Positions 32,945 through 42,636 of a stretch of 64,000 nt of DNA are shown here, piece after piece. Positions within the stretch are counted from its first letter, which is position 1. Each line of letters opens with the position of its first letter. The stretch spans positions 1 to 64,000 of the forward strand of contig CAKQNT010000001.1 of assembly GCA_934255405.1 (NCBI GenBank), read 5' to 3'. The position numbers and the translations under genes are program-made. The DNA is from an uncultured Alphaproteobacteria bacterium. GTDB taxonomy: Bacteria > Pseudomonadota > Alphaproteobacteria > RF32 > CAG-239. The notes beneath the pieces are model-generated. The model ran no database searches and was not told the origin of the DNA. It worked only from the letters and a program-made list of their open reading frames with translations.

Positions 32945-35900
32945 TTAATAAGTTGCACAGTATGGAGCATCAGACAGCTTTGAGCTTGCAGAATTTTCTT
33001 TAAGGCTCTTGGTGTATTTGTTAACTGCGGTTTTATTAGCTTTAGCCGATTTTATCTGTTCGTCAAGGTTATTGATATCTTTGGCAGAACTATTCAGCAG
33101 CACCAGCTCATCATCGTCTTTCTGAAGGGCGTCAAGCGCACTTTTCAGGCTGTCAACGCGTTCGGCCACAACATCATTGTCTTCTACATCAACGTCTTCA
33201 ATTTGCTGCAGTGCGTCCGCAACCGTTTGATTTTTAATATTATCAAGTTTTCTTCTAACCTGCTCATAGTCATCGGGATTGGCAAAATTTATATCCTTAG
33301 AAAGCTCATAGCCATATTTACTGAGAGTATTGCGCAGTTCCTCCATTTGGGCATCATAATCTTTTTGCAGCTCATTTACCTGATCGCGAATATTGTTCTC
33401 GTTTTCGGCATATACCAAAAATGTGCCAATTTGATTACTGTTATAAGGCGAACGCTCAATCGCCGCCAACCGCATTTTGCGAGAATCGGAAAGTTCTTTG
33501 CCGGTATAATGAATATCATACTGCAATAAGTCAAAATAAACTCCATAGACAGCCCCTCGGAATTGCAGGCCATCAGTGCCAGCTGCCTCTATAAGGCTGC
33601 CAAGCTCGCTGAACTGACAATTTGTATCCGGAGCATTTTCAATGGTTTTGACACTGAGTCCTTTGGCCAAAGTACTGATAGAGACATTGCGCAAAGTGTG
33701 GTTAACTTTCGCGCCTTTGACCTCGAGCAGCGGGCATTCATTGACAACACCATTGGGTTTGTCGCTGCGATAAGCTAAATTACCATCTTCGTTAATGTCA
33801 ATAATCAGATTGCTGCCTTTCAGCCGGCAAGGCATCTCTCCACCACGCAAAAATGATACAATTGCACATTTCTTGCTGCCGCTGTCCAAAATTGAAGAAA
33901 AATCTATGTCGGTTTCAACAAAGGCTTTATCCTGCAGCATATATTTCCAAACCAGAGGTATTTCCCCACCCATATCCAGAAAATCTTCGGCAATAAACGA
34001 GCGCTCACTACCGGCATTTTCGATATAAGGTTTTACATTTTCAAAATCGACTTCATCAAAGTGAAAGACCTCGCGCAATGGCGGAAGTTTTTGCACAAAT
34101 ATAGCCTTGGGCGCTTTGATATCTCTCTCTTTGGCAATGCGTCCGACAAAATAACCCTCGGTTTCCGCCGCTGTATCGGCAGTCAAAAGTTTGGCAAAAA
34201 TGTTAATGCCGCTGATTGTGGATAATCCGGGAGATTTAATTGAAACAGACATAGCCTTAATATCGCGAATCATATTTTGGTGGATATTAACCACTTCCTG
34301 ATGGTTGGCAGGATCATACAACTTATCCCCCATAGCGGCAAGCTGCGCTCTGGCGGCATCCACTCTGGCCGCCACTGCCTCATTAAGCTCTTCCAGAGCA
34401 CTACCGGCAGAGGAGATGAGTTTTTTGCGCACAAAGGAAGGAGTTATTTTTTCACCGAGGCTAACGGTATCTTTAGTATTAAGCATACCATTCTGGCTCA
34501 AAATATCCTGCAAGCTCTTTTTAACGGCGGAGGCATATTCATCCTCCGTGTCGGAAGCCATATTTTGAATATTGGCAAGAACTTTTTTATATTCATCTTG
34601 TGCATTGTATGTCGGAGCTGACGAAGCGGCAAAAATAGTGCGCACCTTTTGCCGACGACGGGCAGTGGCAATATTTTTATCCGCTTGGGCAAGTTTTTTC
34701 TTCAGCGCTTTGACATTGCTCTTTTGCGTTTTGATGCTTGAAGTCAAAGCGGCAATCTCCGGAGACTCTTTATTTTTGGCGGCGGCGTTATTAAAATTTT
34801 TGATTTTATCAGTAGCGCTTGATACCTCACGGGTCGGAGCTGTCCCTCCAACATCTCCGGTTATGCTGTCCGGAAAAGTCTCTTGAGCAGTTACACTTTT
34901 GAGCATAGCATCTCCGGCATCATCTTTGGCTTTTTCCCGCAGAGATGAAAGCTTTTGAGTATCTTGTTTAAGTTTATCATTGGCGGCATCAAGCTCTGCC
35001 AAAGCTTTTTTGCGCTCGGCATAAAGAGCTCTGATTTTGCCGGCATAGGTATCATCTATGTGCTTGGCGGCTTCAGTGTCATAGGCTGCCAAAGCTTTAT
35101 CCTGAGATGAAAGCAGGCTAGTCACCAATGCGGAACGTTTCTCCCACAAATTGTTACTGATATCGGGGTTCGAACTACTGAGATTTTCCACCGCAACCGC
35201 CAAAATATCGTACTGAGAGAAAGAAGTCAGATAAGACTTGATATTGGCGTATTTTTTATCCAGATACTGATTATAAAAATTCTTAACATCAGACCATATC
35301 GGAAAACCATTGCCAAACTGCCCCCATTTTTGCGGCTCGCTGGCCAATGACTTGGAAACCTCGGCGCCGATTTGCCATGAAAGCAAGGCGCTCTTGCGAC
35401 CTTCGTTGGCCGATTTGGCTTCACTGCTGTCCATGCCCTCTTCTTCATCATCGCTATCGCGGATAAGTTTTAAGATATCATCAGCCTGTTCATCACTGGT
35501 GATAGCGTCAGATTTGACATTGTCGGGATCCACGTCTGAGCTTCCCATCTTGCTGATATCATCAGCAGAAATCTGCGATGTTTCTGCAGCTTTGGCGGAC
35601 TGATAATAGTCATATGCCATTTTGGATACACCAGTGCGGTTATCATGATCTGTTACATCTGCGCGAGTGCCCCACACCGCAGCGGGATTTTTATAGTGGC
35701 GGCCGATGTAATTTTGAGCACACTTGTCAGCAATTTTTAAGGCATTGAGGGCTTTTTTGTACCGCTCTCTAAGCTCTGCCATACCCTCAGCAAGACCTTT
35801 ATAACCATCCAGATTATAAATCATATTATGCACTTCAATAGCTTTTTCTACGGTTTCTGTAATTGGAGCAATTTTTTCCAACTCCGCCATTTTGTCTGCT

Positions 35901-37024
35901 GCTTCTACATACGGGTGGCTCAGCGGCGAGGCCGGCGGCGTCATAAACATAAAAGCATTGTTGGAAATGCCTGAGGTATCAACAATTTTATCTGTACCGG
36001 CGGCCACGTCTTCTACCTTAGAAAGCGCCGTCGCGGCATTCATATTATCTGCAGCAATTCCCAGCTGGGCAAAAGCCAGAGTTGACGAAGTATGTCTTGA
36101 AGAATAGGCATATACCGGCAAAATTTCCATCACTGCCGCATTAGTTTCTGAAGCAGGAGCGTCATCTTGAGTGGAAGTATCGGCAGTTTGGCTCTTTAGT
36201 CCTTTAACATAAGGCGCCGGAGTGCCTTTGTACATGGCTTTGGCTGATATCAGCTGGGCTCTGAGAGCGGTGATTTTTATGATTTCCTTATACAAATCAT
36301 TTACGGTCTTGAGAGCCTGACCTTCTATGTACAGGCTTTCGTTATTGCCATCAGGAGCCGGAGTATCACAGGCCGAAGAATCGCCGCTGATACATTTGCT
36401 GGCCGCCTCAACCGAGGCTTTGATGTTGTTATCTAATTCATTCTGCAGCTGATTTGCCGCGGTATAAATATAGAGCAGAGTATCCTGATAAAACTTCTGC
36501 CGATAGTCATTATAAGTCTGTTGTTCTGCCGCGCTGTCGCCGGGGTATTGCAAAAACAATATTTTGCTCAAGTCATACACACTATCCGCGGAAGTATAAT
36601 CATATTTTTTGCCTTTATAATAGCAACCATTAAAGTTTTTGCCCAATCCGATAGAAGCATGAGCGGTGCTAATCGGCGATGCGGCCTCGGCATATTTGGC
36701 AAGAGTGCTGCCTAACGTGCCGGTTTGTGCTAGCTTTGTACTATCTGCTCCTATCGGCATTGCGCTTAAAGATTCAAGTTCAAGATCGCCGGATATCACC
36801 GAGTTGACTGCCGATTTCATATTATTGGCGGTGGCGGTTGCTGAAGTAATCAAGCTTTTAACATTTTTAGAAAGATCCGAAACCTGACGCAATGTAGAGG
36901 GAATATTATCGGCAACATCAGGCAAAGGGTAGGAATCTATAGACAACGCCCAAAATGCCCGAGCCGGCAGTGCCGTCAGGATAAAACCACTGAATAATAT
37001 CGCGCTTATAAGTTTTTTAGACAT
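32945..37024 (-). CDS. Giant exported helical protein, unknown function
   Basis: A 1359-residue protein with a signal peptide (MSKKLISAILFSG...ARAFWA). The N-terminal mature part (FWALSIDSYPLPDVADNIPS then a helix) recalls the start of VirB5/TrbJ-type proteins. Most of the chain is Ala/Lys/Asp/Ser-rich helix with coiled-coil character at about 640-800 and 1240-1350. A more globular part with Cys lies at about 960-1170 (KCAIVSFLRGGEMPC; NECPLLEVKG). No membrane segment after the signal. Its ATG shares one base with the stop of the preceding gene, so the two are translationally coupled. It sits where virB5 would be expected between virB4 and virB8. It could be a surface or periplasmic filament component or a secreted substrate. 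Confidence 0.8.
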   Translation of the reverse strand: MSKKLISAILFSGFILTALPARAFWALSIDSYPLPDVADNIPSTLRQVSDLSKNVKSLITSATATANNMKSAVNSVISGDLELESLSAMPIGADSTKLAQTGTLGSTLAKYAEAASPISTAHASIGLGKNFNGCYYKGKKYDYTSADSVYDLSKILFLQYPGDSAAEQQTYNDYRQKFYQDTLLYIYTAANQLQNELDNNIKASVEAASKCISGDSSACDTPAPDGNNESLYIEGQALKTVNDLYKEIIKITALRAQLISAKAMYKGTPAPYVKGLKSQTADTSTQDDAPASETNAAVMEILPVYAYSSRHTSSTLAFAQLGIAADNMNAATALSKVEDVAAGTDKIVDTSGISNNAFMFMTPPASPLSHPYVEAADKMAELEKIAPITETVEKAIEVHNMIYNLDGYKGLAEGMAELRERYKKALNALKIADKCAQNYIGRHYKNPAAVWGTRADVTDHDNRTGVSKMAYDYYQSAKAAETSQISADDISKMGSSDVDPDNVKSDAITSDEQADDILKLIRDSDDEEEGMDSSEAKSANEGRKSALLSWQIGAEVSKSLASEPQKWGQFGNGFPIWSDVKNFYNQYLDKKYANIKSYLTSFSQYDILAVAVENLSSSNPDISNNLWEKRSALVTSLLSSQDKALAAYDTEAAKHIDDTYAGKIRALYAERKKALAELDAANDKLKQDTQKLSSLREKAKDDAGDAMLKSVTAQETFPDSITGDVGGTAPTREVSSATDKIKNFNNAAAKNKESPEIAALTSSIKTQKSNVKALKKKLAQADKNIATARRRQKVRTIFAASSAPTYNAQDEYKKVLANIQNMASDTEDEYASAVKKSLQDILSQNGMLNTKDTVSLGEKITPSFVRKKLISSAGSALEELNEAVAARVDAARAQLAAMGDKLYDPANHQEVVNIHQNMIRDIKAMSVSIKSPGLSTISGINIFAKLLTADTAAETEGYFVGRIAKERDIKAPKAIFVQKLPPLREVFHFDEVDFENVKPYIENAGSERSFIAEDFLDMGGEIPLVWKYMLQDKAFVETDIDFSSILDSGSKKCAIVSFLRGGEMPCRLKGSNLIIDINEDGNLAYRSDKPNGVVNECPLLEVKGAKVNHTLRNVSISTLAKGLSVKTIENAPDTNCQFSELGSLIEAAGTDGLQFRGAVYGVYFDLLQYDIHYTGKELSDSRKMRLAAIERSPYNSNQIGTFLVYAENENNIRDQVNELQKDYDAQMEELRNTLSKYGYELSKDINFANPDDYEQVRRKLDNIKNQTVADALQQIEDVDVEDNDVVAERVDSLKSALDALQKDDDELVLLNSSAKDINNLDEQIKSAKANKTAVNKYTKSLKENSASSKLSDAPYCATY

Positions 37025-38628
37025 CAGATCATCCCCTCTATTGAAGTTGCCTGTTCTTGCGCAGAAGACGATGCATTACCATGTGACTTGTTGGTTACAG
37101 AGGTAACAATATCTTTACCGACAGACACCGTATCCTTAACTGTTGACACCGTATCTTTGACTGTTGAGGCAGTATCTTTGACTGTTGACACAGTATTTTT
37201 GACTGTTGAGGCAGTATCCTTAACCGTTGACACAGTATTTTTGACTTTATCCGTAGCTGCCGCTGCCGCGTTTTGGGCTTTTGCGGCAACGCTTAAGCCT
37301 TTTTCTTTAAGTTCTTCTGCTTTGTTTTTGGCATTACTGACGGCGGTTTGGGTTTTGTTAATTGCTGAAGCCGCGCTAGTTTTTGCATTTTTGGCAGTTT
37401 CTTTGAGCTTGCGAATTTTATAATCTGCTCCGATATTATCTTGGTCTGTATAATTACATAGGTTAAAACCGCCGGAAGTTCCGCTGGAATCCAAACCATG
37501 CAAAGATGCCATTTCTTGAGCTGTTTGCATCTTCAAATCTGCCAATATAACTTTGGCGTATTTTTGCAACATATTCATCTGTTCTATCAAAACTTGAGCA
37601 TTAATTCCGGCGCCTTCGGATTCACCGGTCATAGTATCTGCCAAATCTTCTTTAGACGTGGCGGAATCAATATTGCTTTGGCGCTCTGACAACATATCGG
37701 CGCGGACAGACAAGGCCTCGGCAGAAGAATTGCTCAATGCCTTTTTGCGTTCTCTTTTCCTTTCTTTGGCCTGCTTGATACTGGCTTTGCCTTTGGTAAA
37801 CAACTTATCTTCTAAAGAATCCTTAAGTTCGCCAAAGTTTGCTTCTTTTCCACCGGCGGATTTAACCAGCGATGATTTAGAAGCGGTTTCGGCCAATTTT
37901 TTAGTGAGTTCGGCAATCTGTTTAGTTTTTTCAACAACTTTATCTTTGAACTCATTATCTATTTCTTTATATTGCGCCTCCAATTTATTTTGTTGGTCGG
38001 TTTGTTCCTGTTTAATTCGTTTAAGATCATCAACCATCGACTGAATCTCGCTGCTTGGAACCTTGGCTTCGGCATTTTGAATTTTTGGCAGGTCTGCCGT
38101 TGCCGCATTTGACACTAATTTTCCATTTTCATCAACATCCAATCCATAAGACTTGGCGGCCACAGTCAGATTATTGCGGACAGCATTTGCTTTAGCTGTA
38201 GTTTGCTCTTTTAGCAAATCAACTTCATTAGCCAGCTCCTGTTGTTTGGAAAGTTTATTCTCCTGCAATTTCTTGAGCGCTTTGCTTTCTTCGACAATTT
38301 TTTTAGATATTCTGGCGGCCTCAAGTTCCGGGCTGTCTTTTATTTTGCCATATTCTTCCTGCCCTTTTTCATAGACTTTTTTAGCAAAGGTCAGACCTTG
38401 TTTGGTATATTTAATTCCGTCGCCGACAAACTGTCCAAACTGCGAATCCTGAATATTCTGCATCACCTCTTGAGCTTCGCCGACTTTGCCTTGCACCCAG
38501 CTCACAAACTTTGACGGAGTTTTGCCATAGTCAATTTTTGTAAACTGCGCCTGCGCTGCTGGTATAAACGCCGCGCTGCTACAGACAAACGCTATTCCCA
38601 TAATAAATGCCGCGGTATACTGTTTCAT
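37024..38628 (-). CDS. Exported coiled-coil protein with LEA-like heptad repeats
   Basis: A 534-residue protein with signal peptide ending AQAQ. Long helices with many Glu/Lys and Gln fill residues 60-400, typical of coiled coil; a Cys occurs at about 390 (FNLCNYTDQ). The last 110 residues are Ala/Lys-rich and contain tandem repeats of STVKDT(A/V), encoded by a 21-bp tandem repeat. The mature N-terminus (QFTKIDYGKTPSKFVSW) could again be of VirB5/TrbJ kind. It overlaps both neighbours by one base (TAATG and TGATG), so the run 32945-42558 is one tightly coupled set. Confidence 0.75.
   Translation of the reverse strand: MKQYTAAFIMGIAFVCSSAAFIPAAQAQFTKIDYGKTPSKFVSWVQGKVGEAQEVMQNIQDSQFGQFVGDGIKYTKQGLTFAKKVYEKGQEEYGKIKDSPELEAARISKKIVEESKALKKLQENKLSKQQELANEVDLLKEQTTAKANAVRNNLTVAAKSYGLDVDENGKLVSNAATADLPKIQNAEAKVPSSEIQSMVDDLKRIKQEQTDQQNKLEAQYKEIDNEFKDKVVEKTKQIAELTKKLAETASKSSLVKSAGGKEANFGELKDSLEDKLFTKGKASIKQAKERKRERKKALSNSSAEALSVRADMLSERQSNIDSATSKEDLADTMTGESEGAGINAQVLIEQMNMLQKYAKVILADLKMQTAQEMASLHGLDSSGTSGGFNLCNYTDQDNIGADYKIRKLKETAKNAKTSAASAINKTQTAVSNAKNKAEELKEKGLSVAAKAQNAAAAATDKVKNTVSTVKDTASTVKNTVSTVKDTASTVKDTVSTVKDTVSVGKDIVTSVTNKSHGNASSSAQEQATSIEGMI
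37130..37247. repeat. 21-bp tandem repeat inside a coding region
   Basis: Five full copies plus a partial one of a unit like gtatctttgactgttgacacc, encoding seven-residue repeats on the minus strand. Copy number could vary by slippage without breaking the frame. Confidence 0.9.
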
Positions 38629-39125
38629 TATTTTTCCTCCGCTTCGCTATTATCTGAGATATCCAGCCCCGCCAAAATTTGCAACCCCTCCAGATTGGCT
38701 ATTGCCGCCTCAAGTTCCATCAGTTGTTTAACATTTTCGGCAATTTCTTTGGCTGGTGCTTTAACCTTATCTTGCAGCACATGATTTTTATCTGTTGCGC
38801 CCAGAAGTCCGCCGGCTAAGCCACTGATTTTGCCGACAGCACTATTATTGCCGGACGCTGCGGCTGACGATGCAGCAGAGATAATAAAAGATTCCGCATA
38901 CAGTCTGGCGGCATATTCATTGATGGTGTCGTCCAATTTTTGTCGCAAGTCTTGCGCATTTTTTGAACTGGTGCGTGGCGCAGTATTTTCTTTGATAATA
39001 ATATCAATATTGCCGCTCACGTCCTGCGGGTTTTCTATATATGTCGGCACATCAAACGCTTGCGCGGCAGACAACGGCAGCAAACTCAATACAGCAACTA
39101 ACAATGAGTAAAACATCTTATTCAT
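38628..39125 (-). CDS. Small exported helical protein, VirB5 position
   Basis: A 165-residue protein with signal peptide ending AQAFD and a short predicted helical domain: SSKNAQDLRQKLDDTINEYA, an Ala/Ser-rich helix, a Gly-rich turn near 100-110 and a final helix. No Cys and no membrane segment after the signal. By length it is the closest in this stretch to ordinary VirB5 minor pilin subunits, and the helical make-up fits, but there is no decisive motif. Start ATG at 39125 overlaps the previous gene by 8 bases. Confidence 0.7.
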   Translation of the reverse strand: MNKMFYSLLVAVLSLLPLSAAQAFDVPTYIENPQDVSGNIDIIIKENTAPRTSSKNAQDLRQKLDDTINEYAARLYAESFIISAASSAAASGNNSAVGKISGLAGGLLGATDKNHVLQDKVKAPAKEIAENVKQLMELEAAIANLEGLQILAGLDISDNSEAEEK

Positions 39126-40200
39126 CTTTTATCTCCTTTGCCACCGTAGAATCTTTTTCAAAAGCGCGGCGACGAACTACTGGCGCTTGCTTTTGGCCAA
39201 TATCCAGCAATTGTGTCTTTTGCGCATTAGAATTTGTGTTCTTTAGCTTAGCAACGCCGATTGAATCTGCCTGCTTAAGCTGCTCGGTTAATCCGACTTG
39301 AGTATGAATCTGCTGGGTTTGCTCAGTTTCCGGCAATGGTTCTTGAGCCAGAGCAGTAACATTATCGGCAGTAACATCTGTTTGCAAATCGGCAGACAAA
39401 ACTTCTTGAGGCAGAGATATATCCGTTGTGGCCGGCGCAACTGTGGTCAACTCCTGTATGGTGCTGACAGTCTGCTCCTGTGCGGTGCTATCAGTTTGCT
39501 CTTGCGTTTGCAACGGAGTCATTTCCGGCGTGTCGGTTATCGGAGTTTGCTCCGTTGTTTTAGAGGTTGTTCCGGTAACTTTATCGTGAATGTTGCTAAT
39601 TTTGCCGGTCGATGTAGAAATTTTTTCCGCTGCCAGTCCTTTTACATCTTTAACTCCGTCTTTAACTTCGGCATATTGATTTTTGGCATCATCTAACTTG
39701 CCTTTAGCATCATCTAACTTGCCTTTAGCGCTGTCAACTTTGTTTTCCAGTTGTTCTGCCTTGGCTTGAGCCTCTTCTATCTTTTTTTTGACGGCTTCAA
39801 CTTTGGCCTGAGCCTTTTCATAGCGTTGTTTTAACTTGTCTGCACGTTGTTTGACTTCAGCAGCACGCTTGGCAAGAGCTTCTTTTTTTTCTTTAGCTTT
39901 AGCTGCCGCAGCTTGCATTTTTTCATATTTGGCCTGAACCTTTTCATAGCGCTGTTTTGCGGAAGCGGCTTTATCCTTAGCTTTTTTTAGTTTATTAAAA
40001 TCTCCTAACGCCCCTATTTTTTTTTGCATGTATTCATTGGTAAGATTATCAATTTTCTTAATTTCTTTATTTCCTGCTTGGGTAACATTGTTGAGACCAT
40101 CAAGAACATTAACAACCCAATCAGTAGGCGCATAACAGGGCCGCCCCATCAAAACAAGGAGCAAAACCAGCATAGCTACAAATGTCTTTTTTTGCATCAT
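39118..40200 (-). CDS. Exported coiled-coil protein, unknown function
   Basis: A 360-residue protein. After a signal peptide (MMQKKTFVAMLVLLLVLMG) and a short segment DWVVNVLDGLNN, residues 50-190 are an almost pure Lys/Ala/Glu coiled coil; the rest is Thr/Gln/Glu-rich and disordered, ending in VVRRRAFEKDSTVAKE. The ending resembles the RRKAF stretch before the conserved module of the 593-residue upstream protein, as if this gene had lost that module. Overlaps its neighbours by 8 and 4 bases. Confidence 0.75.
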   Translation of the reverse strand: MMQKKTFVAMLVLLLVLMGRPCYAPTDWVVNVLDGLNNVTQAGNKEIKKIDNLTNEYMQKKIGALGDFNKLKKAKDKAASAKQRYEKVQAKYEKMQAAAAKAKEKKEALAKRAAEVKQRADKLKQRYEKAQAKVEAVKKKIEEAQAKAEQLENKVDSAKGKLDDAKGKLDDAKNQYAEVKDGVKDVKGLAAEKISTSTGKISNIHDKVTGTTSKTTEQTPITDTPEMTPLQTQEQTDSTAQEQTVSTIQELTTVAPATTDISLPQEVLSADLQTDVTADNVTALAQEPLPETEQTQQIHTQVGLTEQLKQADSIGVAKLKNTNSNAQKTQLLDIGQKQAPVVRRRAFEKDSTVAKEIKDE

Positions 40201-40775
40201 TGCTCGGCCTCCCTTTGTTCGGCATTGCGGAAGGCGGCGTCTGTTTCAAAGAAATTTTTATATGCGTCAATGCCCATATTGGTGGTATAAACGGCGATTA
40301 TTTTATTAAGATTTTCTGCGCTGCGAGAATATATTTTGGCATTTTTGGTTTGATCTTTGCGCAGATTTTCACCATCTGCAGAAATAGCTCCGCCGGCGGC
40401 GGCGCTACCGGATTGAATACCGCTATCATCGCCCAGTCTTTTGTCAAGGGTTTCTTCATAATCACCGGCATCTGTCTTATATTTTAATGCTATATTTAGA
40501 GCATTTTTATTAACTTGATGCATGGTTTGTTTGGCAAGCCTATCAATAGAATCGGTATCTGCTGCAATTTTGTTCAAACATTTGTCTATCTTGTCTTGAT
40601 TAGCGGCGTCGGCAGAAGATATTCCACAGCGCATGGCCAAGGTCTTGGGCAAGAGCATATCGCCATCAGCCGTAGTGCCATCATCAAGATTAAATCCTGC
40701 TGCGCATAGCGGAATGGCCGCCAACATTGCTGCTGGCAGAAAAATTATCCAACTATGCAGGCGGAGCTTATTCAT
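40197..40775 (-). CDS. Exported protein carrying the LAMxCGxSSADA module
   Basis: A 192-residue protein from ATG 40775, with AGGAGG 6 bases upstream; the longer frame from 40811 runs through that site and is rejected. Signal peptide ends near CAAG. The mature protein opens with DDGTTADGDMLLPKTLAM, then RCGISSADA, a D-K-C-L-N-K-I motif and helices. The same module ends the 593-residue protein just upstream (LPRALAMYCGLSSADA in outline, then DDCL), so the two are paralogs in this part. The two Cys, about 16 residues apart in both, probably form a disulfide. Function unknown; exported partner of the T4SS by context. Confidence 0.75.
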   Translation of the reverse strand: MNKLRLHSWIIFLPAAMLAAIPLCAAGFNLDDGTTADGDMLLPKTLAMRCGISSADAANQDKIDKCLNKIAADTDSIDRLAKQTMHQVNKNALNIALKYKTDAGDYEETLDKRLGDDSGIQSGSAAAGGAISADGENLRKDQTKNAKIYSRSAENLNKIIAVYTTNMGIDAYKNFFETDAAFRNAEQREAEQ

Positions 40776-40776
40776 C

Positions 40777-42558
40777 TTAATCCTCCTCAGGTACGTACAA
40801 ACCTTGACCATAATTGATAAGAGCTCTGGTTGCCAATTTTGAGCTTTGGATTTTAAGCAGATTGTTCATTTGCATATCTATTGCCTGATTTAACTGGACG
40901 ATATTGGCATAAGTGTCTCGCGCATTATCTTCCGGCGCATATTCTATCGGCTCAACAAATTTTTCAATAAAGCTATCGGCGTCTTGTCTGGCCTTAAAAG
41001 CCTCGGCAATTGTTGCGGCAACTGATTGAGCCACCGCCATATTGTAGACTTTTGGCGCATCACTGCCGGAATACGCCTGAGATCCAACACGCTCTTTATT
41101 AATACGAAGCAGGCAGTCGTCAACAGCGTTTTCTTTGGTCGCATCGGCAGAAGACAATCCGCAATACATAGCCAAAGCCCGCGGGATTAAGACGTTACCA
41201 TTAAAATCTGTACCTCCATCAGGAAGAGTGAGCTTGGCAAAAGCCAAAGTCTCGGTAGTATGCAACGCCGAGGTTTTAAACGCTTTGCGGCGGAATTTCT
41301 GCTGAGGAGCAACCACAGTTGGATTTTTGGACGGAAGGGCTCTGATATTTTTGGCTGCCGGTTTTGTGGTGGTCTGTGGGGTTTCAAGCTTAATCGATTT
41401 CGGTGCAGATACTATCGGCTGCGTTGTTGATAGTTCTCCCTCTATAGTCTGAGCACCACCGGAAGCGACAACCGGCGCGGCGTTGCTTGTATCCGCCGGC
41501 AGAGTGGCATTTGCTGTAGAAGCGGCGGCATTACTTGTACCTTCTGCACCAGTTGCATTTTCAGATGCGGTTAGCGGAACAGTGCTTCTGCTGTCAACCG
41601 CAGGCAATGTAGCAACCGGATTAGGCGCTGCGACGGGATTGGGTGCGGCTGCGACAGGCGAAGCAACAACGGAAGTAGAAACCGTTTCAGTTGCGCCGGA
41701 AGATATTGCAGAGCCAACAGATGTATCTGTGCCGGCGGCCGGAACATTAGCCTCTGTAGTTGGCGCGGTATCAGCGGCCGAAACATTGGCCTCTGCAGTT
41801 GGCGCGGTATCAGCAGCCGGAACATTGGCCTCTGTAGTTGGCGTTGTGACATCAGCTGCAGTTTCAAACGGTTTGCGACCCGAAACCGGCACCGCGGGTT
41901 CTATAGTCGTAGCACCTGCAACATCTTCAGCCTTGGCAATTTCATCTTGGTCGGCGGTCGGTTCGGCAGCAGTCTCGGAAGCGTTGTCATCGGTTTGAGA
42001 ATCGTCTTTTTTATCTTTTAAACCGGCCTTGTCCGCTGCTTTGTCAACTTTATCTTTGACACCATCAATAGTGCTGCTTGCCTTGTCTTTGATGGCACCG
42101 GCAGCCTCTTTGGCGGTATTAACGGTATCTTTGGCTGCTTGCACACCATCCTTAGCCTCTTGTATGCCGTCCTCCATTTCTTTTTTGAACTCTTTGGCTT
42201 TAGCGATGTTTTCATCCAGCTCTGCTTTGTAGGCTTCGTATTCTTTTTTGTATTTTTCAACTTTATCTTTATATTTTTTGGCTTTAGCGACAGCTTCTTC
42301 TATCTTTTGCTTTTTTTTGAGCACATATTCTGATACGGTTTTCTGGGCTCCGCCAATAGCTGCAGCTCCTGTTTGAACTGTAATCATAATAGATACTACC
42401 GTTGCATTTTCTCTGACTTTGGTGCCAAAAGACTTTATTTCCTGAATCGTACTAGATGTATCAATCACCGGCACAGCAACGGCTTTAGGGCTAGAAGCAA
42501 GCACAATCAGCCAGGCAAGAAAAACACTTGTAAGCATGGTGTTGATATATTTTTTCAT
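40777..42558 (-). CDS. Exported coiled-coil protein with C-terminal LAMxCGxSSADA module
   Basis: A 593-residue protein, AGGAGG 6 bases before ATG. Signal peptide or membrane-anchoring helix at 6-30, a second hydrophobic stretch near 50-70, then Lys/Glu coiled coil (85-190), a long Ala/Thr/Pro-rich region with repeats of the type TxEANVxAADTAPT (230-400), and a folded end (430-593) with the conserved module: IPRALAMYCGLSSADA, DDCLLRI and a helical tail. The low-complexity linker resembles a wall-spanning stalk. First of six exported-protein genes behind virB4. Confidence 0.75.
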   Translation of the reverse strand: MKKYINTMLTSVFLAWLIVLASSPKAVAVPVIDTSSTIQEIKSFGTKVRENATVVSIMITVQTGAAAIGGAQKTVSEYVLKKKQKIEEAVAKAKKYKDKVEKYKKEYEAYKAELDENIAKAKEFKKEMEDGIQEAKDGVQAAKDTVNTAKEAAGAIKDKASSTIDGVKDKVDKAADKAGLKDKKDDSQTDDNASETAAEPTADQDEIAKAEDVAGATTIEPAVPVSGRKPFETAADVTTPTTEANVPAADTAPTAEANVSAADTAPTTEANVPAAGTDTSVGSAISSGATETVSTSVVASPVAAAPNPVAAPNPVATLPAVDSRSTVPLTASENATGAEGTSNAAASTANATLPADTSNAAPVVASGGAQTIEGELSTTQPIVSAPKSIKLETPQTTTKPAAKNIRALPSKNPTVVAPQQKFRRKAFKTSALHTTETLAFAKLTLPDGGTDFNGNVLIPRALAMYCGLSSADATKENAVDDCLLRINKERVGSQAYSGSDAPKVYNMAVAQSVAATIAEAFKARQDADSFIEKFVEPIEYAPEDNARDTYANIVQLNQAIDMQMNNLLKIQSSKLATRALINYGQGLYVPEED

Positions 42559-42636
42559 CTCGGCCTCCTGTCAGCTGCCATATATATTTATTATAGCATG
42601 TTTGCCGCCGCAAATAAACGAATTTGCGCGTTTTCG

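Noticed and set aside
34277..34621. Plus-strand frames opposite the giant exported protein
   Set aside because: Composition is the mirror of the Ala/Lys/Ser-rich gene; no start signals and no recognisable domain.
41483..41998. 171-codon plus-strand Ala/Val/Ser repeat frame
   Set aside because: Antisense of the Ala/Thr/Pro-rich linker of the 40777-42558 gene.
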